This document shows, piece by piece, positions 18,736-27,680 of a stretch of 64,000 bases of DNA. The position numbers were made by a program, and so were the translations under genes. The stretch comes from Fidelibacterota bacterium (GTDB lineage: Bacteria; Pseudomonadota; Alphaproteobacteria; Rhodospirillales; Rhodospirillaceae): contig CANJRA010000004.1 in NCBI GenBank assembly GCA_947476625.1, forward strand, positions 1 to 64,000, written 5' to 3'. Within the stretch, counting starts at the first letter, position 1. Every line of letters starts with the position of its first letter. The notes below the pieces were generated by a model. That model saw only the letters and a list, made by a program, of their open reading frames with translations, had not been told where the DNA came from and made no database searches.

Positions 18736-20466
18736 TTAGCCGCGAGGGCCAGCATGGCTGCACAGTTCTTCTAGATCCCCCGCAAGGCGGTCCATGAGTT
18801 CCTGGTTTTTTTCCTGTGTACGCCGGTAAATGCGCATCGAAGGGTACCAAGCGCTATTCTCGCTGTCCGAGAACCAATGCCACATGCCCGAGGCGCGGTG
18901 ACCTGGCACGAGATTCCAGACGGGCACGTTGAGAGCCCCTGCCATATGGACTACGGTGCTGCTGACAGAAATAATAAGGTCCATCGCCGCCGCTTGAGCG
19001 GCAACGTCATCCATATCGCCCGATGGATCGACTGTTTGATCGGTCTGAATGTCGATACCCATTGCGGCTGCAACCGCTACCGCCTCATCCCGTGCGGCAC
19101 CGTATTGGAGATTGACAAAGGTAACACCAGGCTGGCGAAGCAGCGGCGCGAATTCTGATAACGCCAAGGTCTTATCCATCCCCAGGTCGGCGTTATGGCT
19201 GGCCCAGGATAAACCTACAATCATATTCCCCGGCATATGTTCAGCGGAGGCGCGGGCGTACCTTTGACGCAGCGTGGAGACCTTCTCCGGGTCGGGCGTG
19301 AGGTAGCCTGTATGAAGCGGGAATTTAGCGCGGCGATCCCTGAATATGGCGCCAAGGTCGCCGGCGGCGATTTGGTAGTCTGCGACAACTGGTACCGGAC
19401 ATGCGCGGGTGGGATTGGTGCGGGGAATAATCGTTGCCACGGGGAAAGAGCGCGCAAAAAGCCTTACAAGCCGCGGTGAACACTCGACGGTAAGACACAA
19501 CGCCGACGCCAGAACCTCCAGTAACATGCCAGCCTGCAAGATCTCTTCACCCAATCCCAAGTCCGTCCAAACGAGCAGCGCCTTGCCGGCGAAAGGCTCG
19601 CCGTTCCAAACAGGAACTTGGAAACGCCCATGCGGCATCCTTTTGTATCCCGCGACCGCGTATCGGTCGCGATAGAGCCTCCAGGCTTCAGGTAAACGTT
19701 CCAATAAGAACAGGGTGGTCGTCTTGTGCGCCTTCGCTCGCTGCAAACCCGGCTTGGCTAATAAGGCCTCGTCGAATTTATCCAGCGCATCTTCAAGCCG
19801 CCCTTTGAAGAAATATATAACGCCGAGACTGTCTAAAGCTTCGGCAAAATCAGGGCGCAAGGCCGTAGCGGTCGAGAAAGCGCGCTCTGCGGCATCAAGA
19901 TCGCGCTCCTTTAAGGCATCGCCAAGATTATTATGCAATTCGGGAACGGACGGATTGATAGCAATACCTGCGTGGTAGGCCGCGATAGCTTCATCGCAGC
20001 GGCCCTGGTGCATGCGAACAAGCCCAAGATGGCATAACGCAATCTCGGAGCGCGGTTCGATGTTCAGTGCGCGGCTTATATGACGGTCGGCGCCGGCGCC
20101 ATCCTTGAGCGCTAGAAAAATAAGCCCTAGATCGTGATGGATGTGGAATGATTCAGGCAAATGCGTCAGCGCCATGCACAGGCATTCGCGCGCCTTTTCC
20201 AGCTCGCCAAGGGATTTCAGCAATTTTGCCCAATGACGCCAGCTGTCGGCCGCGTGAGGAGAAAGCTTTACCGCTGCGCGAAACGCGGACTGCGCATCGA
20301 TCGGCCGGTTGGCGTTCTGCAGGACTTTTCCGAGAAGTATGTGGCCGGATGCGTCATTTGGGGAGGCCGCTAGAATAACGCGGCACAGGCTTTCCGCGAC
20401 TTCCAAATCACCGCGATCAAAACAGGCGGTGGCTTTCTCGAGCGCGCTGGTCGAACTAGTTTCCAA
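18736..20466 (-). CDS. TPR protein with GT9-like glycosyltransferase domain (paralog 5, end of the gspF-J operon)
   Basis: About 576 residues: TPRs over 1-250, then the GT9-like domain with WRLYRDRY (259), DLGLGEE (302) and VSSTVVHMAGAL (499), where the usual TTAH is TVVH. There is no ATG at the front. I chose TTG at 20466, which overlaps gspJ by 11 bases with GGGG just upstream; GTG at 20478 and TTG at 20538 are alternatives. It is the last gene of the gspF-G-H-I-J transcript, so it is made together with the pseudopilins, the clearest sign linking these transferases to the secretion machine. Confidence 0.8.
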   Translation of the reverse strand: METSSTSALEKATACFDRGDLEVAESLCRVILAASPNDASGHILLGKVLQNANRPIDAQSAFRAAVKLSPHAADSWRHWAKLLKSLGELEKARECLCMALTHLPESFHIHHDLGLIFLALKDGAGADRHISRALNIEPRSEIALCHLGLVRMHQGRCDEAIAAYHAGIAINPSVPELHNNLGDALKERDLDAAERAFSTATALRPDFAEALDSLGVIYFFKGRLEDALDKFDEALLAKPGLQRAKAHKTTTLFLLERLPEAWRLYRDRYAVAGYKRMPHGRFQVPVWNGEPFAGKALLVWTDLGLGEEILQAGMLLEVLASALCLTVECSPRLVRLFARSFPVATIIPRTNPTRACPVPVVADYQIAAGDLGAIFRDRRAKFPLHTGYLTPDPEKVSTLRQRYARASAEHMPGNMIVGLSWASHNADLGMDKTLALSEFAPLLRQPGVTFVNLQYGAARDEAVAVAAAMGIDIQTDQTVDPSGDMDDVAAQAAAMDLIISVSSTVVHMAGALNVPVWNLVPGHRASGMWHWFSDSENSAWYPSMRIYRRTQEKNQELMDRLAGDLEELCSHAGPRG

Positions 20467-21073
20467 TGCGCCCCGCACTGCCGAACGGCGAATCTTCAAG
20501 CCGGGGGATGCGTGTGTGCGGTCCGGCCACCGATGCAATCAGCGGCGCAAGTGTAGGGCCTACATCAATCCATATGAGCCATGGCGTTTGCGATGCGCTT
20601 GAAGGCGGCGGCCAGGTCGATTGCCACGCGCCGTCGATGTCGCGATATTTGAACGTGGGTGCATTGCCGAACCACTGCGCGATTTCGACCTTCGGCCGGC
20701 CGGGTTCCTCATAGATAAGCACTGTCACGTCAAGGGCAGCATCGTAGTCAAGCGTCATTTTGAACGGCGTCGGCGCACCGGCCACAGATAGCAACGGCCG
20801 TAATGTTTGTCCATTAAGGTTGCGTGGCTGACCCTGAAATACATTGGGATTCTTTTCGTAGTCTGGCAGGACACCGCGCAGCGGATCTACGACGATATTC
20901 TGACTAAGAATAATTTCCTGCAAATTACCGATGGCATTGCTGACAGTAAGGCGCGTCGCCAATATCGCGCTAAAACCTTGCATAAGCACAGCACCCATGA
21001 GGCTCGTAATGACGATGACGACGAGTATCTCAAAAAGTGTAAATCCGGCCGTGTGGATCGGTTTTTCTGACAT
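20456..21073 (-). CDS. gspJ: Type II secretion minor pseudopilin GspJ
   Basis: A 205-residue minor pseudopilin. It has a short basic leader and the prepilin site GFTLFEILVVIVI with the conserved Glu at +5, then a roughly 20-residue hydrophobic stem and a soluble domain. The ATG at 21073 shares one base with the gspI stop (TAATG), whereas the longer frame to 21178 would add a non-prepilin extension. Fourth pseudopilin in the order G-H-I-J, matching the canonical gsp operon. Processed by the A24 peptidase at 0.85 kb, by inference. Confidence 0.85.
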   Translation of the reverse strand: MSEKPIHTAGFTLFEILVVIVITSLMGAVLMQGFSAILATRLTVSNAIGNLQEIILSQNIVVDPLRGVLPDYEKNPNVFQGQPRNLNGQTLRPLLSVAGAPTPFKMTLDYDAALDVTVLIYEEPGRPKVEIAQWFGNAPTFKYRDIDGAWQSTWPPPSSASQTPWLIWIDVGPTLAPLIASVAGPHTRIPRLEDSPFGSAGRIGN

Positions 21074-21591
21074 TACCTGTTGAGCCCCGGAGGCCCCGTC
21101 TGCGGCGACGCTGTGCCTGGCAACGAGTCGAGATTGATGCGGCGATACCCTACCTTGCGCATGACGAAGGAAAACCATTGACCTTGATTGCTGCGATCAA
21201 CCGAGACTGTTACGTTGTAGAAGCCGATTGCGAAGGACGCCAATCCGGTAGCCGAGCGTCGCGCAGAGTTGGGCTCAATCAAGGCTGCAGTCTGCCAGCG
21301 AATCAACAAATCTCCGATCTGTTCTTCACCTACAGGATTCTCGAGCGGATTGAGCGGCTCAAGAAGTTCGATGATAGATTGCTGCGCCAGATTTCGGGCA
21401 TTTGAATCTCCGGCACGACCAAGTCCGGTCACCATTTGTGAAATGAATGTAATAATCGGCACCAATGCTACGCCGACAATCGCGACCGCAACGATAGCTT
21501 CCAGCAGTGTGAAGCCCTTGCTAGCGGCACAATACCGACAAGATGCGTGTCTCCCAGTGATATGGCGAGCTATTTGAGTTGCGCCTGACAT
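21073..21591 (-). CDS. gspI: Type II secretion minor pseudopilin GspI
   Basis: A 172-residue minor pseudopilin with a 26-residue leader ending in KG and the class III signal GFTLLEAIVAVAIVG, Glu at +5, followed by the hydrophobic stem. The C-terminal part is a small soluble domain ending in a Pro/Gly-rich tail. Its start overlaps the end of gspH by about 22 bases and its stop overlaps the gspJ start by one base, so expression is coupled. GspI normally nucleates the pseudopilus tip with J and K. Confidence 0.87.
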   Translation of the reverse strand: MSGATQIARHITGRHASCRYCAASKGFTLLEAIVAVAIVGVALVPIITFISQMVTGLGRAGDSNARNLAQQSIIELLEPLNPLENPVGEEQIGDLLIRWQTAALIEPNSARRSATGLASFAIGFYNVTVSVDRSNQGQWFSFVMRKVGYRRINLDSLPGTASPQTGPPGLNR

Positions 21592-22103
21592 GTCGGCGCT
21601 TTCAGGCCGTAAATATAGAGTTGGCCGCCGATGGCGAGGTTAACTGTACCACCCGTGCAGAAGCCGGACGGCTGATAAACAATCGGTTCATCTACCGACA
21701 AAACCCACGTTTCCGGCAGATTCAATGCCGCATCGAGATAGGCGACGGGTTTGACAGTTCGCAGCTGACCAGGTTCGGAAAAGTCCGGCGCTGCAATTGA
21801 AACGTTTTCTTCAGCTGTAGTTGTATTTTCAGCAGGCCGGCGCGGATACTCGCCCGAGAGAACCACCGCACTGCCCTCCTTAAAGGCGACATAGCTCAGA
21901 CCATCCAATTCGCGTTCAAAGGACTCGCGATTCAGGTTGAAGGTCAGCCGGTCGCGAAGAATTGAGAACTGCGGCAGTGAAAACGCCGTCAACATTCCGA
22001 CGAGCACCAACACAACCAAAACTTCCAGAAGCGTGAAGCCACGCGAGATGCTGGAGACCTTATGGCTGGGTTTGGGTTTTTGGTAAGAAGCCGACATCCG
22101 CAT
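21570..22103 (-). CDS. gspH: Type II secretion minor pseudopilin GspH
   Basis: About 177 residues. After a leader of some 20 residues comes RGFTLLEVLVVLVLVG, the prepilin cleavage site and N-terminal helix with Glu +5. The globular domain carries FNLNRESFERELDGLSYVAF, as in GspH/FimT relatives, and two cysteines near the C-terminus (FCTGG, PTCQAQ). The start is uncertain: ATGs at 22103 and 22097 overlap the end of gspG by about 40 bases, while the open frame reaches to 22259. Third gene of the F-G-H-I-J operon. Confidence 0.83.
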   Translation of the reverse strand: MRMSASYQKPKPSHKVSSISRGFTLLEVLVVLVLVGMLTAFSLPQFSILRDRLTFNLNRESFERELDGLSYVAFKEGSAVVLSGEYPRRPAENTTTAEENVSIAAPDFSEPGQLRTVKPVAYLDAALNLPETWVLSVDEPIVYQPSGFCTGGTVNLAIGGQLYIYGLKAPTCQAQLK

Positions 22104-22581
22104 TGTTGCCTTCGCCGCCGGCTTTGCCGTCGGCGCCAAAACTGTAGAGGGTAATCGTTGAATCTGTGGCGGGTGCGTAAACATAGGAGTTTCCCCAAGG
22201 GTCGAGCGGCACGTCTTCGGAAAGATAGGGGCCGTGCCAGCGCCGCGCCAAGCGCTCATCCCCCGGCGCGGTATTCAGAAGTTCCGGACCCTCTTCCTTC
22301 GTGGGAAAGCGGCCGATATCGAGGCGCATAGTTTCCAACGACGTTTTCAGCATGCGTACCTGCGTGGAAGCGGCGGAGACTTTGGACGTGTCAACGCGGC
22401 CTAAAAGCTGAGGCCCGACCAAACCGGCGAGCAAACCCATGATCACGAGAACAACTAGCATTTCGAGCAGGGTGAAGCCAGTTTCATTCTTTTTCCGCTC
22501 AGTGTGCAAAGAAGCAAACACAGATAATTTGCGGTTAGCCACAAAAAGCGTAAGTCGATTTTGGTGTTTCATCTGAGACAT
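22060..22581 (-). CDS. gspG: Type II secretion major pseudopilin GspG
   Basis: The major pseudopilin, about 173 residues. The leader is longer than usual (about 33 residues) before ETGFTLLEMLVVLVIMGLLA. The soluble domain has the family pattern: GRFPTKEEG, WHGPYLSEDVPLDPWGN, and a final Gly/Asp-rich loop (FGADGKAGGEGNNAD) forming the calcium site typical of GspG. I chose ATG 22581, just after the gspF stop, with AGGG next to it; ATG 22572 is an alternative giving a slightly shorter leader. The polymer of this protein is the pseudopilus that pushes substrate through GspD. Confidence 0.92.
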   Translation of the reverse strand: MSQMKHQNRLTLFVANRKLSVFASLHTERKKNETGFTLLEMLVVLVIMGLLAGLVGPQLLGRVDTSKVSAASTQVRMLKTSLETMRLDIGRFPTKEEGPELLNTAPGDERLARRWHGPYLSEDVPLDPWGNSYVYAPATDSTITLYSFGADGKAGGEGNNADVGFLPKTQTQP

Positions 22582-22585
22582 AGCC

Positions 22586-23794
22586 CTACAATGCAACCTG
22601 ATTGATGCTGGTAATCGCGAGCATGATGGCCGCGACAATGCCTCCAACGACTATGCCGATGAAGAGTATCGCCGCCGGCTCCAGGAGGATCAGGAAGCGT
22701 TTCATGCGCTGACGACCTGAGTCGTCATATAGCTTGGCCAAAGACCGCAACATTTCATCGATATGACCGGATTCCTCGCCCACTTGAACGAGGCTGATAG
22801 CGGTATCATTAAAGGCCCGCTGTTCGGCCATAGCGGCTGAAAGGGATTTACCTGCCCGCACCATTTTGCTGACCTGATCAAGGCGTGTGCGCAAGCTGGG
22901 CAAGGAGATCGTATCGCGCGACAGATCGAGGGCTTTTGTCATTTCGACGCCATTGGCGAACATGGTTCCCAACATGAACGCCCAGCGTGCCAAGTCGGAT
23001 TCAAGCAGCCACGCGCCGAGTATCGGCATTTTCGCGGCGCGTTCGCGCAGCGCGGACATGAACTTCTTGTTACCCAATGCCCAAACGATGAGGGCGACGA
23101 TGGCAGCGGCGCCGATAAACACCAGCATGCGGTTCGCATTGAGGAACATTCCGGTATTGAGAACAACGGTCGATATCCAGGGCAAAGGCGACTTAGCCTG
23201 GGCGAGCATCGCTGAAAACCGCGGGACCACGACGATAAAAATGAAAATCACAGCAGTGAAGCCGGCACCGATCAGTACAGCCGGATAGGTCAGGGCATTG
23301 CGGATATCTTGGCGAATTTGGTGTTCGTAGGACATCTGCGTGACGGCATCCGCTAAGGCCTCACCCAGGCGACCGATGGCTTCGCCGGCGGCGGCCAACT
23401 GGGTCACATAGGACGGCAACATGGGCAGGGAAATGGGCAGCGAGTTGGTAAAGCCCTGTCCGCTGCGTAGGCGGCGCTCTAGATCGGCAAAACCGCTGGA
23501 GATGACCGGATGCAGCTTTTGCTGCTTCAAGGTCTCGATGGCACGAATCATCGGTACGCCTGAGGTCAGAAGGAGCGACAGCTGCTTGAGGGACAGGAGG
23601 ATTTCCTGAGTCTGCGGCGGCCGTTGAAAGAATTGCCGCGAGCGCACGGCGGGCTTGGATGGAAACACCAGCAGCGGCGCCAGCCCTTGCGCCTCAATAG
23701 CGCGTAACGCATGGCGTTCGCTCACAGCCACAACGCTGCCCTTGACGACGTGGCCGCCGATATCGAGAGCCTGATAGTCGAAGCTGTTAACCAT
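22586..23794 (-). CDS. gspF: Type II secretion inner-membrane platform protein GspF
   Basis: A 402-residue polytopic platform protein that contacts GspE. It contains two T2SSF domains, about 70-195 and 270-395, each ending in a hydrophobic segment (LIGAGFTAVIFIFIVVVPRF; ILFIGIVVGGIVAAIMLAI), plus a third helix pair in between. Motifs such as LLTSGVPMIRAIE and FANGVEMTKALDL are typical of GspF/PilC. It is the first gene of the minus-strand operon gspF-G-H-I-J-TPR-GT9. The promoter must lie in 23795-23930. Confidence 0.92.
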   Translation of the reverse strand: MVNSFDYQALDIGGHVVKGSVVAVSERHALRAIEAQGLAPLLVFPSKPAVRSRQFFQRPPQTQEILLSLKQLSLLLTSGVPMIRAIETLKQQKLHPVISSGFADLERRLRSGQGFTNSLPISLPMLPSYVTQLAAAGEAIGRLGEALADAVTQMSYEHQIRQDIRNALTYPAVLIGAGFTAVIFIFIVVVPRFSAMLAQAKSPLPWISTVVLNTGMFLNANRMLVFIGAAAIVALIVWALGNKKFMSALRERAAKMPILGAWLLESDLARWAFMLGTMFANGVEMTKALDLSRDTISLPSLRTRLDQVSKMVRAGKSLSAAMAEQRAFNDTAISLVQVGEESGHIDEMLRSLAKLYDDSGRQRMKRFLILLEPAAILFIGIVVGGIVAAIMLAITSINQVAL

Positions 23795-23931
23795 CGCCGC
23801 AGCGTCACATGGAAAGAGGTGAAATCGCTTGTAATTATTATCAGATCGACGCCAACACGACTTAAGAATGTGTCATGGGGCCGGTCTGGTAGTAAACCGG
23901 TGCCCCTTGCAACTTTGAAAAGTACTGAAAA

Positions 23932-23961
23932 CAAAAAAAGGGGGATGGAAAACCATCCCCC
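23932..23961 (-). terminator. Strong intrinsic terminator after the 499-residue exported protein gene
   Basis: On the minus strand the sequence reads GGGGGATGG, a TTTT loop, CCATCCCCC, then seven Ts. The nine-pair stem is perfect (23940-23948 with 23953-23961) and the T tract lies at 23932-23939. It begins about 30 bases after the stop codon at 23993. It isolates the exported-protein gene from the gspF operon downstream and fits a highly transcribed single gene. Confidence 0.92.
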
Positions 23962-23992
23962 TTCTCAGTCGACTTAGACTAGGTAGATAAGC

Positions 23993-25492
23993 TTATGGCG
24001 CGACCGTGCCTGAGCCATTGCGGAAGCCGGATTGATCGGTGAGCACACCGCTAATTGAGTTCCACACAACAGACTGGCCGTAGCCAGTGAACATAGTCGT
24101 CACATCGACACGGTACCCCGTATTGACGCTACCGCCGATAGCAGCTTCGAGTTCAGGAACGCTGATCATGAAGGTTGAGCCGGCCGGTACAACACCACCA
24201 GCCCCGAGGCGACCAGAAGCTATGGCAGCTGTCAAAGCGGAACTTACAACAGTAGAGCCGACCTTAACGCCAGTCACGTCGTTGTAGACATTGAATGTCG
24301 CAGTGCCTGCGATGCCGGAAGAGTTAGTAACCCGGATGAACGCTAGGTATTGGCTGCCCATAGCGCTCGGCAGAACCGAGTTGAAAGAAGTACTTAAACC
24401 ACCAGTCGAGATATGAGCCAAGTTGCCGGAAATCGAGACGGCACTGAAGGTCGGCGCTTCTGCAGTATTGGTGACAACAGCAGTGGCCGTTCCACTGGTG
24501 GTGTCGACAACCTTCGTACCATTGAACCTCACACTCACAACCGCATTATTTAAGCTTGAAGCCTCGATACTGAAAGTGACCGATCCGCTGACAACTACAG
24601 AACTGAGGAAGGAGGTACCGGCGACATTGAGGGACGCGAACGCGTCGTCAGATAAGACACCGTGAGTGATTTTAACTTCAGTTGTAGAAACCAATGAGCC
24701 AGCGAACAACACATGCGAAAGATCGGCAGCCATGGCGTTTGAAGTTGAATAGTTGATCGTGCCCAAGTCGACGGCGGACGAGGTGCTGTTTCCGGTGTAG
24801 GCCGGAGTAACGGTGGCGCTGATTGTCAGGCCAGTCGTCGCCGCGACGATGCTCGCCGTTTTCACCGCGCTCCGGCTGGTGATAAAAGCCGCCGGAGTGA
24901 TGGTATCGATAATAGAACCCGCGGAGTCCTTCAACGAACCGCCGAGCTCGATCGAAGTGCCCGCAACAGCCAGACCAGCTGCGCCGCTGAACGACAGACC
25001 GATGATGCCAATAGCATCAACAGACGATGCGCTGCCGGTTGTAGCGCAGCCACTAATAATAATCTTGGTGGAGGTCGGCTGAACCGTGCAACCGGACAGT
25101 GTCGCGCCACCAGCCACTGTATTGCTAGTATCAAGGTCATAGCCAACAACAATGGGGTTCGCCCCAGCAAACGTGGCGTTGCCGCTCGTGATGTCGAGGT
25201 CGACGCGGAATGGGTTAATTACAACTGGGAAGGTAAAAGCTACCAATAAACTATTATTTGCCGTGCTTGGGGTCCCGGTGCCGTTAGCAGCGACCGCACT
25301 ACTTCCGATGACGAGCGCGGCGTCGGCAGCAGCGGTACTACCGAATACTTCGGTAGCTAAAGGGCGAGCAGCCAGTGCTGTTGTTGCGGCGGCACCGGAG
25401 TAAGATTTCAACGTTGCGCCTTGGCTGATGCTCGTCAGCGCTGTCGAAGCAAGCAACGCGCCGCTCATCAAGTAAAGTGATTGTTTATTCAT
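23993..25492 (-). CDS. Exported Ser/Thr/Ala-rich protein, candidate surface layer or major T2SS substrate
   Basis: A 499-residue protein that I do not recognise by family. It begins with a Sec signal peptide (basic MNKQ, hydrophobic core, likely cut after SISQG near residue 25). The mature part is dominated by Ser, Thr, Ala, Gly and Val with very few charged residues, only two close Cys (LSGC, ISGC), and alternating beta-type segments, as in S-layer, adhesin or fibre proteins. An AAGGGG ribosome site lies 9 bases before the ATG. It has its own candidate promoter and a strong terminator and sits between the T2SS blocks and two TPR-GT9 genes, so it may be the abundant, glycosylated cargo of this locus. 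That role is inference. Confidence 0.72.
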   Translation of the reverse strand: MNKQSLYLMSGALLASTALTSISQGATLKSYSGAAATTALAARPLATEVFGSTAAADAALVIGSSAVAANGTGTPSTANNSLLVAFTFPVVINPFRVDLDITSGNATFAGANPIVVGYDLDTSNTVAGGATLSGCTVQPTSTKIIISGCATTGSASSVDAIGIIGLSFSGAAGLAVAGTSIELGGSLKDSAGSIIDTITPAAFITSRSAVKTASIVAATTGLTISATVTPAYTGNSTSSAVDLGTINYSTSNAMAADLSHVLFAGSLVSTTEVKITHGVLSDDAFASLNVAGTSFLSSVVVSGSVTFSIEASSLNNAVVSVRFNGTKVVDTTSGTATAVVTNTAEAPTFSAVSISGNLAHISTGGLSTSFNSVLPSAMGSQYLAFIRVTNSSGIAGTATFNVYNDVTGVKVGSTVVSSALTAAIASGRLGAGGVVPAGSTFMISVPELEAAIGGSVNTGYRVDVTTMFTGYGQSVVWNSISGVLTDQSGFRNGSGTVAP

Positions 25493-25579
25493 AGCTTAGG
25501 TTCCCCTTAAAAATTACAGATATCTGTTACTAAACTGTGCAGCATCAGGACAAGCACAGCTGCGCCCGTCAGCGCATTG

Positions 25580-25610
25580 GTATAAAGCAGCGGCCCGCAG
25601 CTAAAGTCAA
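25580..25610 (-). promoter_or_regulatory. Candidate sigma-70 promoter of the exported-protein gene
   Basis: The minus strand has TTGACT (25605-25610) and TTTATA (25581-25586) separated by 18 bases, close to the -35/-10 consensus. This would give a leader of roughly 80 bases before the ATG at 25492. Found by eye only. Confidence 0.4.
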
Positions 25611-25754
25611 GCTCATCTTTTCGGGAAGGGGTACTCAAGCCATTGATGAAAAGCCATCTTAAGCAAGCTGTTAACCTTTTCCGCATGGACAATTGAGCTA
25701 TGCGGAAAGGCTTCCCTTACGCAAACTCTAGGCGTCTTCCCCGCTTGAGCGCTG

Positions 25755-27680
25755 TCAAGGCTTGGCTTGGTGACGGCAATTATGCGCAACATCTGAAATA
25801 ACCTCTTTCCACCAAGGTCTTGGCGCATTTCCAGGCGCCCGCGCTGCGCGGAATATGCGCACAGATGGATACCAGGGGCTGTCGGTCCGGTTTTGCATCC
25901 AGTACCATAAGCCGGTTGGTTCGCCCGAAAGCATGAGCCAGGTCGGGACATTTAGGCTACCAGCCACGTGTACCGCTGTGTTCGACGTACTTATGACAAG
26001 GTCCATCGCCGCTACCTGGGCGCAAAAGTCGTCCATGTTACGCAGGGCATCGACCTCGGGATCCTGGAATATCTCGATACCTGTTTCGCGTTTGACGGCG
26101 GCGAGTTCTTCAGAACAGTCGCCGTATTGAAGATTGACGAACGTGATGCCCGGAACATTTAAAATCTCAGTCCACAGAGCAATATCTGCGCTTTTATTCG
26201 CGCCGTTTTCCGCACGTGTGCTGCGCCACGCCACACCGACAATGAGGTTGCCAGGCGCGCGCGCTGTATAGCACGCGCGCAGGAGCGCCGTTCGCGCGGG
26301 ATCGGCCTCTAGATATCCGTGATGACGCGGGAAACTGCCAATCGTTGGCCGCAGGAACTGACCGAGGCTTGCGGCTGAGATTTGGTAATCCACACCCGCC
26401 GCCGGGGTCGCTGGTTGGCCCGGCACCATGAAAGGCACAACCCCCGCACGCGGAAACGAACGCGCAAAGATGGGTGCCATACGGACTGAGCATTCCACTG
26501 TGCAATGTCCGGCCAGCGCAACGATGTCGGGGATTATGCTCGCGTACATAATCTCGTCGCCAACCCCCTGCTCAGTCCACACGACAATGTTTTTCGCCGT
26601 CAGGTCTTCGCCGCGCCAATATGCCGGCGGGGTCGCGCGGCGGCACGCATCATCCATTTTGTGCAAGCGATGGTCATAGTTCCTCCAGCCGTCCTTTAAA
26701 TTTCCACTGCCCAACTGGACTATGGAGAGTTTAAAGAGCAAATTCGACGATTGCGGTTCAAGTACGAGCGCCTGAAGAAGAGTTGCGATAGCGTCGTCAA
26801 AAAGCGCTTGATGTTCGTAGACTTTGGCGAGAGCTTCGTACGCCTCAATGAGTTGCGGATTGCTAGCGATGGCGCGCTGAAAGATGTCGCGGGCTTTGTT
26901 CAGACGTCCAGCTGCATGCAGCGCCGCACCATAGTTGTGCAGTATGCCGGCGTCATGAGGCATGATTGCCAAGGCCGCACGGTGCGCGGCGAGTGCGGCA
27001 TCCAAGTCCCCCGCGCGACGATACAATTCGCCAAGATTGCTGTGATATTTCGGGTCCGGCCTTAGACCAATGGCTTCGCGCGTATGATGAATGGCTTCGG
27101 CGACATGATTACCGCGGGTATATAACGCCGCCAGAGACACATGTGCATCGAGATAGCCCGGGTTCAAATCTAGCGCTCGCTTGAAACTCGCTTCGGCTTC
27201 GCTGTTCTGTGCAAGCCGCGCGAGACTTTGACCGAGATTGTAGGGCACACGGGCGTCTTTTGGTGTGAGGACTATCAGCCTTCGAAAGCAATCAACGGCT
27301 TTATCGGTCCGACCCACCCTGTCCAGCGTTACGCCCATATTCAGCAGCGTTGCGGCGTGATGAGGCGCCAGCTTTAATGCATGCGCATACGCTGCTAAAG
27401 CGGCATCAGTTTGGTTTGCAGATAACAGCAGATTCCCGAGGTTAAACCGATAGTCAGGCTCTGCGGGATCACCTTTGATCGCGCGTTCATAAAACGATTT
27501 GGCATGCGCAACCTCGCCGCGACTTTGCGCGATCACGCCCATAAGATTTAACGCATTAGCGTTGCGCGCATCAACTTTCAAAACTTTGGTATATAAATTT
27601 TCGGCTTTATCCAGACGCCCATTTTGATGATGTGCGACGGCCTCCTGCAGTATTTTGACAATGTTTGAAGGCGTGCTCAC
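25755..27680 (-). CDS. TPR protein with GT9-like glycosyltransferase domain (paralog 6)
   Basis: A 641-residue protein: TPR array over residues 5-325, then the GT9-like domain with GWRNYDHRL (330), WTEQGVGDE (367), FVNLQYGDCSEEL and SNTAVHVAGSLNVPTW (565). It starts with GTG at 27680, overlapping the stop of the upstream paralog as GTGA, so the two are translated together. It lies directly upstream of the exported Ser/Thr-rich protein gene on the same strand, 262 bases away. That adjacency makes it and its partner the best candidates to glycosylate that protein. Confidence 0.82.
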   Translation of the reverse strand: MSTPSNIVKILQEAVAHHQNGRLDKAENLYTKVLKVDARNANALNLMGVIAQSRGEVAHAKSFYERAIKGDPAEPDYRFNLGNLLLSANQTDAALAAYAHALKLAPHHAATLLNMGVTLDRVGRTDKAVDCFRRLIVLTPKDARVPYNLGQSLARLAQNSEAEASFKRALDLNPGYLDAHVSLAALYTRGNHVAEAIHHTREAIGLRPDPKYHSNLGELYRRAGDLDAALAAHRAALAIMPHDAGILHNYGAALHAAGRLNKARDIFQRAIASNPQLIEAYEALAKVYEHQALFDDAIATLLQALVLEPQSSNLLFKLSIVQLGSGNLKDGWRNYDHRLHKMDDACRRATPPAYWRGEDLTAKNIVVWTEQGVGDEIMYASIIPDIVALAGHCTVECSVRMAPIFARSFPRAGVVPFMVPGQPATPAAGVDYQISAASLGQFLRPTIGSFPRHHGYLEADPARTALLRACYTARAPGNLIVGVAWRSTRAENGANKSADIALWTEILNVPGITFVNLQYGDCSEELAAVKRETGIEIFQDPEVDALRNMDDFCAQVAAMDLVISTSNTAVHVAGSLNVPTWLMLSGEPTGLWYWMQNRTDSPWYPSVRIFRAARAPGNAPRPWWKEVISDVAHNCRHQAKP

